A DNA stretch of 6,822 bases from Cycloclasticus sp. (GCA_019090295.1 JAHRWG010000009.1:1-6822); one strand, 5' to 3'; numbered from the stretch's first letter, positions 1 through 6,587 are shown. Made by a program: numbers and translations. Notes: generated from the letters alone by a model not told the origin.

Positions 1-44
1 CACCCTAGAGTTCGTCGGCAGCGTCAGATGTGTATAAGAGACAG
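1..44 (+). other. Illumina Nextera (Tn5) adapter and i5 index: sequencing artefact
   Basis: Positions 12-44 match the 33-nt Nextera Read 1 transposase adapter, and 26-44 is the 19-nt Tn5 mosaic end (AGATGTGTATAAGAGACAG). Bases 4-11 (CCTAGAGT) match the i5 index I remember as S516, and bases 1-3 (CAC) match the end of the P5 oligonucleotide. The order P5, index, Read 1, mosaic end, insert is exactly that of a library molecule. This is residual adapter at a contig end and not a natural transposon. Genomic sequence begins at 45. A GTG at 30-32 inside the adapter opens a frame into the next gene, but the first five codons of that frame are artificial. Confidence 0.98.
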
Positions 45-263
45 CCTATACAAAACGCACCCTCTCTCTTAGTTGGCCTACTTCTTGTTTGGCTAGCCCC
101 TAACAGTAATGAGATCTTTTCAAAAAAAAGAGCATCACGCTCTCTACAAACACGTTACCAATGGCTCCCCAACCTCTCTTCAGCTGTCGTGTTTTCTTTA
201 CTGGGCTTTACTGCCATTCTATACCTAGCTCGAGCCCAAGAATTTTTGTACTTTCAATTTTAA
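45..263 (+). CDS. MBOAT-family membrane O-acyltransferase (AlgI-type), C-terminal fragment
   Basis: Only the last 72 codons are present. The 5' part lies beyond the contig edge, replaced here by adapter. The fragment has a hydrophobic segment (SLLVGLLLVWLAPNSNEIF), a polar loop with several Arg and Lys, a second hydrophobic segment (AVVFSLLGFTAILYLA) and the ending FLYFQF. The WLAPNS motif after a membrane helix and the terminal YFQF are characteristic, as I recall them, of AlgI-like MBOAT proteins, which pass acyl groups (usually acetyl) across the inner membrane for O-acetylation of exported polysaccharides. The catalytic His is upstream and cannot be seen. The stop TAA is followed after one base by the ATG of an SGNH-type protein, the usual partner of such MBOATs, which supports the call. 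The acceptor glycan is unknown. Confidence 0.8.
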   Translation, partial: PIQNAPSLLVGLLLVWLAPNSNEIFSKKRASRSLQTRYQWLPNLSSAVVFSLLGFTAILYLARAQEFLYFQF

Positions 264-264
264 T

Positions 265-1425
265 ATGCGACATAACCACTATCTGTTTATTTTCTTAGGG
301 TCGTTTGTTCTCCTATGCATGTTATCAATATCACTATCATTCTATGCCAATCCTTACGGAGTAAGGTTTTCCCAAGAAAAGCACGACATATATAATTATT
401 TTGGAGGCACACGAACTGCTAAAGCAATACATATTCAAGAGGGTAGTTACGATGCTTTTATATTAGGGTCGTCTCGCTCAGAAATTGGAATAGACCCAAC
501 ACATGCCCTTTGGGGGGGATTAAGTACTTATAACGCATCTCTTGCTGGCAGTAACTTTGTAGAAACCTACAAGGTTTTTCAAACCGTTATCCAGCAAAAA
601 AAACCTAAACTAATAGTGCTTGCTCTCGACTATAGCCTTTTTTCTGGTGCACGCTCAACAAGTGGTGACTTTAATTTATCTAGGTTTGAAGATTCAAATA
701 GCTCATTCTCCTCCTTCTTTAAAGAACACCTTAGTAAAGATTCAATTGAAAAATCTTTTCGCGCCCTAAAGTACTCCATAAAGGGTCTACCACCTAAACA
801 TTACCAAGGGCAAAAAAATGGCTCTCTTACCTTCACCAAGGTTATTAACGAGAATGGACAGCACCACCTAGTTTTCAATACCATTTTCAAAAAAGTCATC
901 ACTAATAGTGAGGCCTACCCCCAAGAAGGTTTTTCAAGCAGCAGGATAAATTTACTGAAAGAACTTGTAAAGTACTGCTCTGACCAGAAAATCCAGCTAA
1001 TTATTTTTATTTCGCCCGTCCATGCGCTACAACTAATGACTTTCAAGCAGATAGGTATCTGGGAAAATTTTCTTAGTTGGAAAAAAGAGTTATCCAACAT
1101 TTCAGACACCTACCCAGAAACCCCTATTTATGACTTCACCGACTTCAGTGCATTTATAAGCGAAGAAGTCCCCTCTAATGCAAGCGATACGACCATGCAA
1201 TGGTTTTGGGAAACGTCTCACTATAAAAACACTCTAGGCAATCTTATCTTAAATAGAATTCTAACTCTAGATGGCGGGGACTTAAGCACTCCCTTTGGCA
1301 GTAAGTTAAACCAGGAAAACATTCATAGTGAACTGACAAAACAACGCTTAAACTTAGATTTGTACGAGCAAAAACATGAAGCGTTGCTTAATCATGTCAA
1401 GGCGCTAATCAAAGAAAGTAGATAA
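265..1425 (+). CDS. Membrane-anchored SGNH-hydrolase-like protein, putative O-acetyltransferase partner of the MBOAT
   Basis: A 386-residue protein. Residues 6-27 form one hydrophobic segment, a signal anchor that would place the rest in the periplasm. FILGSSRSEIGIDP (65-78) looks like SGNH block I, with Ser70 the likely nucleophile. YNASLAGSN (89-97) fits the next conserved block. WETSHY (315-320) near the C-terminus resembles the Asp/Glu-x-x-His block V, with Glu316 and His319. From memory, proteins of this build (AlgJ/AlgX-like, DUF1574-like) sit beside AlgI-type MBOATs and transfer acetyl to polysaccharide. The ATG lies 1 bp after the MBOAT stop with no clear Shine-Dalgarno, so reinitiation after the MBOAT is likely. 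The region around 140-215 is Ser/Lys-rich and I recognise no motif there. The gene converges on the LPS block with 10 bp between stops. Family fairly sure; acetyl transfer and target are inferred. Confidence 0.75.
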   Translation: MRHNHYLFIFLGSFVLLCMLSISLSFYANPYGVRFSQEKHDIYNYFGGTRTAKAIHIQEGSYDAFILGSSRSEIGIDPTHALWGGLSTYNASLAGSNFVETYKVFQTVIQQKKPKLIVLALDYSLFSGARSTSGDFNLSRFEDSNSSFSSFFKEHLSKDSIEKSFRALKYSIKGLPPKHYQGQKNGSLTFTKVINENGQHHLVFNTIFKKVITNSEAYPQEGFSSSRINLLKELVKYCSDQKIQLIIFISPVHALQLMTFKQIGIWENFLSWKKELSNISDTYPETPIYDFTDFSAFISEEVPSNASDTTMQWFWETSHYKNTLGNLILNRILTLDGGDLSTPFGSKLNQENIHSELTKQRLNLDLYEQKHEALLNHVKALIKESR

Positions 1426-1437
1426 CCTACTCACTTT
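1411..1437. terminator. Candidate bidirectional hairpin between two converging genes
   Basis: The arms 1411-1421 (AAAGAAAGTAG) and 1427-1437 (CTACTCACTTT) pair around the 5-nt loop ATAAC. Read on the - strand this is 10 of 11 positions paired, counting one G-U wobble, with one T-T mismatch. Read on the + strand there are two adjacent mismatches. The hairpin contains the SGNH gene's stop and touches the sulfotransferase stop. It is AT-rich and has only a TTTCTTT-like tail on the - strand, with no proper U-tract on the + strand, so it is a weak terminator at best. No better terminator is visible in the short space between the stops. Confidence 0.35.
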
Positions 1438-2170
1438 ACCTTGAGTTCACATATAATCGCTCATAATTAAAAAACTCGAAGTCTGCCTGATACCTTTTAA
1501 AAACTTTATTCTCCAGCTCACTATCATACCCCTCAAGGTGATTTTCAGTGTTCAGGCTTACCGTGCTGTTCTTATGGGCTGGCTTTCCCAAGTTAAACAG
1601 CTTGTTTAACTCTGACCAGTCTTCATCAAAACTCTCCAAGTGACCAATAAACTCAGGGATTACACTCCCTTCATATGTTAGAAACCAGCTTTGCGAACGT
1701 AGATGCCTATCAATTTTTTCATCGGGTATAGCACAAACAATATCAACAAATTCTCCGAACTCCATTCCTAGTGTCATGCCATGATTCCAAAAAATATTCT
1801 TTTCACCGTTATCTAAAGGTTGCAGTATTTTATTTTTGTACGCTGAATATAAGCGGCCATAAGGATTTCTAACAAAAGCAAAAACAAAAGCATTAGCCGA
1901 TAGGGTATGTAATTCTTTACGCGTAGCATGAAATGCAGTCTTTTTTTCCACACTCTTTATCCACTCTTTATCCCAGCTTAAAGGTTTAGCTACTCCTTCG
2001 CAGTCAGCATAATAATTTGCCAAACATTGTTGAATCGAACGTGTTGCAACTTTCGGAATTTGGATATATGCAACATTTAAGTCTTTCAAAAGCCAAACTT
2101 CTGGAGTCTCACGCTGAATTTTTCTATTACGTTTCCAGCTATCTCGAAGTTTCTTTAAATTAATTATCAT
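1436..2170 (-). CDS. PAPS-dependent sulfotransferase (Sulfotransfer_2-like carbohydrate sulfotransferase)
   Basis: A 244-residue protein with both PAPS-binding signatures. YIQIPKVATRSIQ (35-47) is the 5'-phosphosulfate loop, with Lys40 and Ser45. FAFVRNPYGRLYSAY (97-111) is the 3'-phosphate site, with Arg101 and Ser109. Family-typical stretches follow: DRHLRSQSWFL (154-164), FIGHLESFDEDW (174-185) and a C-terminal segment with VFKRYQADFEFFNY (223-236). The length suits the group of cytosolic bacterial proteins related to eukaryotic carbohydrate sulfotransferases, and there is no signal peptide. The enzyme would move sulfate from PAPS to a sugar hydroxyl. Its ATG lies inside the end of the kinase gene (11-nt overlap) with no evident Shine-Dalgarno, so translation is probably coupled to the kinase. 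A core or surface sugar as acceptor is inferred from this position. A cysteine- or PAPS-making gene is not in view. The family is secure; the substrate is not. Confidence 0.88.
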   Translation of the reverse strand: MIINLKKLRDSWKRNRKIQRETPEVWLLKDLNVAYIQIPKVATRSIQQCLANYYADCEGVAKPLSWDKEWIKSVEKKTAFHATRKELHTLSANAFVFAFVRNPYGRLYSAYKNKILQPLDNGEKNIFWNHGMTLGMEFGEFVDIVCAIPDEKIDRHLRSQSWFLTYEGSVIPEFIGHLESFDEDWSELNKLFNLGKPAHKNSTVSLNTENHLEGYDSELENKVFKRYQADFEFFNYERLYVNSR

Positions 2171-3602
2171 CTAGTAGTAAAAGAATTTTCTTAAAAAAAT
2201 ATGGGGCGTCTTTGATCTTCAATGGCCAGCTTAATAGAAATCGTTTTATATCTTTTTTAAACTGTCTAGTGAAGCGTTGGAGCGACTGGTTTGCTTTCAT
2301 CCCATCTAAATCTATGAATAACGCACCACTAGATGGGCACAATATATTTTGTGCTTTTAAATCACCGTGACTAATTTGACTACGTTTTAGTAATACAAAC
2401 AAATTATATAGGTTTTTTGCCCAGGTCATTTTTTCTTGCTCGGTAAAGCATTCACCTTCAAATACCTCCCAAGCTTGAGGTGCATCAATATATTCAGATA
2501 GCAAATATGAACGCCTTCTTAACAGCCCCCATCGTTCTTCTATAAGTGCGTATGAGGTTGCAGTAGGTATACCTAGCATTTCAAGCAACAACCCATTTCT
2601 CCACGATACTGCAGCTCGTGACCATTTCAAACCTCTAATGATAGCGTGGATTGGTTTTTTAATGTTATAGCGTTTTAATACGTATGTTTGGTCTGAAATC
2701 TCTACCAGTGCGACAGTTGCCGTTTTCCCATCCTTCAACAATGAACCACTTTCAATTAAGGCATCTGGATTGGATAGTGCTATCTCAAGTTCTTTGGTAT
2801 ATCCATCACGCTTAGCAACTAAAAACCTTGAGCTACTACTTTTACAAATATAGGCCGTACATTCTCTAAATACTTTTTTATCAATAAAACGCTTTTGCCG
2901 CCAACGACGCTGCTTTAACAATAGCTGCTGCCATCGTTTTTCATCTAACACAATACGTTGATTTAAAACCGTTAGCGAATCTACTAATGCTTGATAAGCA
3001 ACGGCATCCCTAGTGACCGGGAATTGCGCATATAAAAGCGCTATATTGTTGATAGATCGCTTATTATTAAGTGACGAGCTTAGCTGTTTAATGTCACCTG
3101 CATCAATGATAAACACCTGATTCTTGCGTAATAAAAAATTACCTAAGTGCTGGTCTTTTATGTCGAATCCCGCTTTATGACAAGCGAGCATCAAAGTAGT
3201 CGTTTCTGATATAACCGACTGAAACTGACATTCAGTCGGCTTATTTTCTAGCCAACTTAATAACGATATAGCTTCAGCTATATAGTCGATGATAAGCACT
3301 GTAAAGTCACTCTGCTGATACACTTTGAGTAACGCTGGGGTATTTACACCTGCCTCAAGTAATGCGTTCAGTACTTGCTGCTCTTTGCTGGCATATTTAG
3401 CAAACCCATTACCGTAAAAGAATTTAGCAATAACAGTGTTACCTTGCCAAGTTGCTCGGCACGTGAGTCTTTTTTTGGGTAAGTGCCGCAAACTTTCTTC
3501 TAATATTAACTCTAAGCCTTCCGTCTTTATTTGAGTTGACTCAGACTCGCTATGTACCCAGGCCTCTATTTGCTCGCTAACTTTTGGTGCTGTAGGCATC
3601 AT
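2160..3602 (-). CDS. Tandem Kdo/WaaP/InaA-type kinase, probable LPS core sugar kinase
   Basis: A 480-residue protein with two kinase-like domains. Domain 1 (about 30-215) has a candidate ATP lysine K60 (VIAKFF), a loop HKAGFDIKDQHLGNFLL (142-158) with Asp150 and Asn155, and IIDAGD (165-170) as the DFG-like metal site at Asp167. Its loop reads Ile-Lys-Asp where kinases have His-Arg/Gly-Asp. A strongly basic linker (222-246) follows. Domain 2 (about 250-470) has K310 (YVLKRYNIK), ISHGDLKAQNIL (410-421) with Asp414 and Asn419, and FIDLDG (429-434) with Asp431. Both domains keep the key Lys, Asp, Asn and Asp. WaaP-family kinases phosphorylate inner-core heptose in the cytoplasm, and the position right after waaC supports that role. 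Two ATGs in a row (3602, 3599) can start it, each overlapping the waaC stop. I recall similar roughly 470-residue InaA-family proteins near pseudomonad waa genes. Exact substrate unknown. Confidence 0.82.
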   Translation of the reverse strand: MMPTAPKVSEQIEAWVHSESESTQIKTEGLELILEESLRHLPKKRLTCRATWQGNTVIAKFFYGNGFAKYASKEQQVLNALLEAGVNTPALLKVYQQSDFTVLIIDYIAEAISLLSWLENKPTECQFQSVISETTTLMLACHKAGFDIKDQHLGNFLLRKNQVFIIDAGDIKQLSSSLNNKRSINNIALLYAQFPVTRDAVAYQALVDSLTVLNQRIVLDEKRWQQLLLKQRRWRQKRFIDKKVFRECTAYICKSSSSRFLVAKRDGYTKELEIALSNPDALIESGSLLKDGKTATVALVEISDQTYVLKRYNIKKPIHAIIRGLKWSRAAVSWRNGLLLEMLGIPTATSYALIEERWGLLRRRSYLLSEYIDAPQAWEVFEGECFTEQEKMTWAKNLYNLFVLLKRSQISHGDLKAQNILCPSSGALFIDLDGMKANQSLQRFTRQFKKDIKRFLLSWPLKIKDAPYFFKKILLLLDDN

Positions 3603-4615
3603 GACATTAAAGACTCTAGCTTATTCCAGACATATGTTGCAGATAATTTTTCGTAACACGCAAACTTAACACTAGATTCACCGACATAAACACATTCTTT
3701 CTTTAAGCAAGGAGAGCAGTCAAATTTTGCTTGCAAGGCTTTATTTTTATCCCCCATCGTACCGGTTAATTTAGCACTGGTTGACCCATACAAACTTACC
3801 AAGGGCGTACCACATGCTGCTGCTAAATGCGCTAAGCCGCTATCAACGCCTACCACGCCTTGCGCATGCATTAAGACCGCTGTTAAGTTTTTAATACTTG
3901 AGCGAGGTAAAACATGAGCACTGCTTGATGCCTGACACAACATGTCTGCTCGCTGCTTTTCTTGTTCATTGCCCCACGGAATGTAAACATTAAAGCCAGC
4001 ATCAACGGCTAATGAGACCAATTCTTTCCAATAAGCTTCTGGCCAATGTTTGCTTTCCCAAGTCGTCCCATGTAAAAAAACCAGATAGGGCTTTTCTAAT
4101 CCAACGGGCCGTTTAAAGTTTGTTTTGTCCAAGCCGTACGATAATTCGTCCACTACCAAATCGTATCCCAGCAGTTGAGCAAATAATTGTCGAACACGAG
4201 CAATGGCATGCTGCCCTTTAGCCACATCAACCGTTTCTTGGTAAGCCATAGAAGCTAAGGGTTCGCGGCAACTTGTTTTTGATAAACCGCAACGTTTACC
4301 ATTAGCAAAACGAGTTAAAAACGCACTTTTTATCAAGCCTTGTGCATCTATTACCAAGTCATAGGGTTCTTGCTGAATAGTCTTTATAGCGGCTCGAATT
4401 TCTGCACGGGAAGCCCAAGGGTTTTTACGCCAGCGACGTATTGAAACAGGAATAACACGGTCAACACTTGGGTGTAAGCGGGGAATATCTTGGAATGAAT
4501 CCTCCACTACCCAATCAAATGAAATATTATCAATCGCTTTTGCCGCATCGGTTAACGCAGGTAAGGTATGAATAACATCACCCAGTGACGACGTTTTAAT
4601 AACCAGTACTTTCAT
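3599..4615 (-). CDS. waaC: Lipopolysaccharide heptosyltransferase I
   Basis: A 338-residue GT9-family enzyme that adds the first L,D-heptose from ADP-heptose to Kdo2-lipid A at the cytoplasmic side of the inner membrane. It begins MKVLVIKTSSLGDVIHTLPA, with Asp13 matching the catalytic Asp of E. coli WaaC. VIPVSIRRWRKNPW (54-67) is the WaaC-type acceptor-binding stretch. LHGTTWESKHWPEAYW (181-196) carries Lys189, equivalent to the catalytic Lys192 in E. coli. VGVDSGLAHLAAACGTPLVSLYGST (255-279) is the ADP-heptose site. These features separate it from WaaF. The C-terminal part has four Cys (300, 303, 308, 320), a pattern partly shared with the neighbouring WaaF. The ATG is 15 bp after the waaF stop, and the TGA overlaps the kinase ATG by 4 nt. 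No clear Shine-Dalgarno, so it probably depends on operon translation. Confidence 0.95.
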   Translation of the reverse strand: MKVLVIKTSSLGDVIHTLPALTDAAKAIDNISFDWVVEDSFQDIPRLHPSVDRVIPVSIRRWRKNPWASRAEIRAAIKTIQQEPYDLVIDAQGLIKSAFLTRFANGKRCGLSKTSCREPLASMAYQETVDVAKGQHAIARVRQLFAQLLGYDLVVDELSYGLDKTNFKRPVGLEKPYLVFLHGTTWESKHWPEAYWKELVSLAVDAGFNVYIPWGNEQEKQRADMLCQASSSAHVLPRSSIKNLTAVLMHAQGVVGVDSGLAHLAAACGTPLVSLYGSTSAKLTGTMGDKNKALQAKFDCSPCLKKECVYVGESSVKFACYEKLSATYVWNKLESLMS

Positions 4616-4630
4616 CGGCTAAGCGCTCAA

Positions 4631-5647
4631 TTAAGCCGTATCAATTAACGACTCAACTCGCTCTGGGGTAATACCACGTAAACAATCAAGATGCTCCAAA
4701 GGACACTCGCGTTTAAAACAAGGCGAGCAATCTAGGTTCAAACTAATGATCTCCGCATCGGGATGCAGCGGTGGAGTAAAGTTTGGATCAGATGATCCGT
4801 ATAGAGCAATTGTTTTAATATTAAGCGCTGCCGCTACGTGCATTAAGCCAGAATCATTACTCACCACCACGTCGCATAAAGACATTAAGTCTAGCGCTTC
4901 AGTTAAGCTGGTTTTTCCCGCAAAGTCTTGGCATAAACCACCCGATAACTGGTTAATCTTCTCGCTAACGGGTATATCTTTGGCTGAACCAAACAGGTAT
5001 ACCTGCCAACCCTTTGCCAACGCATCTTTAGCCACTGCGGCATAATGCTCTTCTGGCCAACGTTTAGCTGGTCCATATTCAGCGCCAGGGCATAAACCCA
5101 GCACTTTGGAAGAATGATCAGCAATAGCAAATTTTGCCGCCACTTTCTCTACACTCGCAGGGTCGATCAGCAAGCGAGGCTGAGGAATAACGGGTAATTC
5201 ATCGCTAGGATCAAACGCTAAGGCGACAAAACGCTGAACCGTCTTTGTTAGAAACAACTTATCCAGTTTTCGGGAATTATTTAATAAGCCCCAGCGCATT
5301 TCACCCAAATAGCCTGTACGCTTTTTAATATTCGCATAATAAGGCGTTACCGCTGACTTCCATGAGTTTGGTAGCACGATGGATTCATCGTAGCCCTCGC
5401 CTATTAGGCTTTTGCCCAAGGCTTTTCTTCCCTTAAAGTCAAACTGTCCATGACCTAGTGGCATAACAATTGCTTTACGCACTTCGGGCATACGTTCAAT
5501 AAGTGCCAATGACCACTCAGGGGCTAACACATCGATGGAACAATTTTTATGACGCTGTTTAAGTGCCATAAATAAACTTTGCGCCATCACCATATCGCCG
5601 ACCCATGAAGGGCCGACAATCAGTATACGATAAACTGTCGAGGTCAA
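4631..5647 (-). CDS. waaF: Lipopolysaccharide heptosyltransferase II
   Basis: A 338-residue GT9-family enzyme adding the second heptose to the LPS inner core. Diagnostic motifs are ILIVGPSWVGDMVMAQSL (8-25; catalytic-type Asp18), VLPNSWKSAVTP (91-102), GPAKRWPEEHYA (192-203; Lys195), VSNDSGLMHVAAAL (262-275) and ALYGSSDPNFTPPL (281-294). The C-terminus has the family's CSPCFKRECPL block with Cys307, 310, 315 and 322. The start codon is TTG. A TAA stands directly upstream in frame, and no ATG or GTG occurs before the conserved motif, so the TTG gives four or so residues more than the usual MKILVIGPSW beginning. The nearest purine-rich site (AAAGG at the end of ilvE) is about 12 nt from the TTG, rather far. 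The gap to ilvE is 7 bp, so coupling with ilvE is likely. Function very secure; exact start less so. Confidence 0.96.
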   Translation of the reverse strand: MTSTVYRILIVGPSWVGDMVMAQSLFMALKQRHKNCSIDVLAPEWSLALIERMPEVRKAIVMPLGHGQFDFKGRKALGKSLIGEGYDESIVLPNSWKSAVTPYYANIKKRTGYLGEMRWGLLNNSRKLDKLFLTKTVQRFVALAFDPSDELPVIPQPRLLIDPASVEKVAAKFAIADHSSKVLGLCPGAEYGPAKRWPEEHYAAVAKDALAKGWQVYLFGSAKDIPVSEKINQLSGGLCQDFAGKTSLTEALDLMSLCDVVVSNDSGLMHVAAALNIKTIALYGSSDPNFTPPLHPDAEIISLNLDCSPCFKRECPLEHLDCLRGITPERVESLIDTA

Positions 5648-5654
5648 TTAAGGG

Positions 5655-6575
5655 TTAAACCTTTGTAAGCCAGTCACTGTGCTCAGGTGAGCGACCTTGA
5701 ACGGCGTCAAAGTAAAGTGTCTGCAAACGCTCAGTAATTGGTCCACGACCACCATTCCCAATGGTACGGTCATCCACTTCACGAATCGGTGTTACTTCGG
5801 CAGCTGTACCAGTAAAGAACGCTTCATCGGCAACGTATACTTCGTCACGAGTAATTCTTTTTTCAACCACTTCTAAGTTACATTCATCAGCCAATTGGAA
5901 AATAGTATCGCGCGTGATACCTTCTAGTGCTGAGGTAAGGTCTGGGGTTATTAGCTTGCCATTACGAACAAGAAATATATTCTCACCACTGCCTTCTGCA
6001 ACAAAGCCTTCATGATCTAACAACATGGCTTCGTCATAACCACAAGAAATAGCTTCTTGCAGTGCCAAAATTGAGTTCATGTAATTACCATTTGCTTTGG
6101 CTTTACACATAACACTGTTTACATGGTTACGTGTATAAGAGGAGGTACGAATTCTGATGCCTTTTTCAATGCCATCTTCACCCAAGTATTTACCCCATTC
6201 CCAGGCTGCAACCATGACATGCACTTTTAAGCTATCCGCACGAATACCCATCCCTTCTGAACCATAAAAGCACATTGGGCGTAAGTAGGCCGATTTTAAA
6301 TTATTTTTTGCCACTGCCTCACGTTGTACTTGATTGAGTATCTCTTTATCGTAAGGGATTTTCATATTTAAAATATGAGCCGAACGAAATAAGCGGTCGG
6401 TATGATCTTGCAGCCTGAAAATAGCTGTTCCATCATTTGTTTCGTAAGCTCGAGTCCCCTCGAAAACACCCATTCCATAATGTAACGTATGCGTTAGAAC
6501 ATGGACTTTAGCTTCACGCCAATCAACCCATTCACCATCTAACCAGATGACGCCATCTCTGTCATCCATTCCCAT
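5655..6575 (-). CDS. ilvE: Branched-chain amino acid aminotransferase
   Basis: A 306-residue fold-type IV PLP enzyme, close to the roughly 309 residues of E. coli IlvE. It catalyses the last step of valine, isoleucine and leucine synthesis with glutamate as amino donor, in the cytoplasm. Visible marks: LHYGMGVFEGTRAY (31-44); Arg61 in DHTDRLFRSA for the PLP phosphate; Lys160 in CKAKANGNYMNS (157-168) as the Schiff-base lysine, with Tyr165; Glu194 in AEGSGENIF (193-201); and FFTGTAAEVTPI (253-264). The N-terminal WLDGEW (11-16) is typical of the family. The first ATG (6575) is chosen because GGGGAG lies 6 nt upstream; a second ATG two codons on is possible. It is the first gene of the block and is followed after 7 bp by waaF, an order known from pseudomonads. 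No leader peptide rich in branched-chain codons is seen. Confidence 0.97.
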   Translation of the reverse strand: MGMDDRDGVIWLDGEWVDWREAKVHVLTHTLHYGMGVFEGTRAYETNDGTAIFRLQDHTDRLFRSAHILNMKIPYDKEILNQVQREAVAKNNLKSAYLRPMCFYGSEGMGIRADSLKVHVMVAAWEWGKYLGEDGIEKGIRIRTSSYTRNHVNSVMCKAKANGNYMNSILALQEAISCGYDEAMLLDHEGFVAEGSGENIFLVRNGKLITPDLTSALEGITRDTIFQLADECNLEVVEKRITRDEVYVADEAFFTGTAAEVTPIREVDDRTIGNGGRGPITERLQTLYFDAVQGRSPEHSDWLTKV

Positions 6576-6581
6576 ATTTGA

Positions 6582-6587
6582 CTCCCC
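6582..6587 (-). promoter_or_regulatory. Ribosome binding site of ilvE
   Basis: GGGGAG on the - strand, preceded by AAA, sits 6 nt before the ATG at 6575. It is the only strong Shine-Dalgarno in the - strand block and settles the ilvE start. It suggests that most ribosomes load here and the later genes lean on coupling. Confidence 0.8.

Noticed and set aside
26..44. Tn5-type transposon end
   Set aside because: It is the engineered mosaic end and is joined to Read 1 adapter and index bases, so it comes from library preparation and not from a resident mobile element.
915..1109. 64-codon open frame on the - strand
   Set aside because: It lies wholly inside the SGNH gene on the other strand, and its protein resembles nothing I know.
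4746..5045. 99-codon open frame on the + strand
   Set aside because: It is antisense to waaF in a stretch coding for strongly conserved WaaF motifs. No sign of selection as a separate gene.
4903..5130. 75-codon open frame on the - strand
   Set aside because: Another frame of waaF, with no independent start signal and no recognisable product.
5761..6015. 84-codon open frame on the + strand
   Set aside because: It is antisense to conserved ilvE sequence, with a low-complexity Ser-rich product typical of shadow frames.
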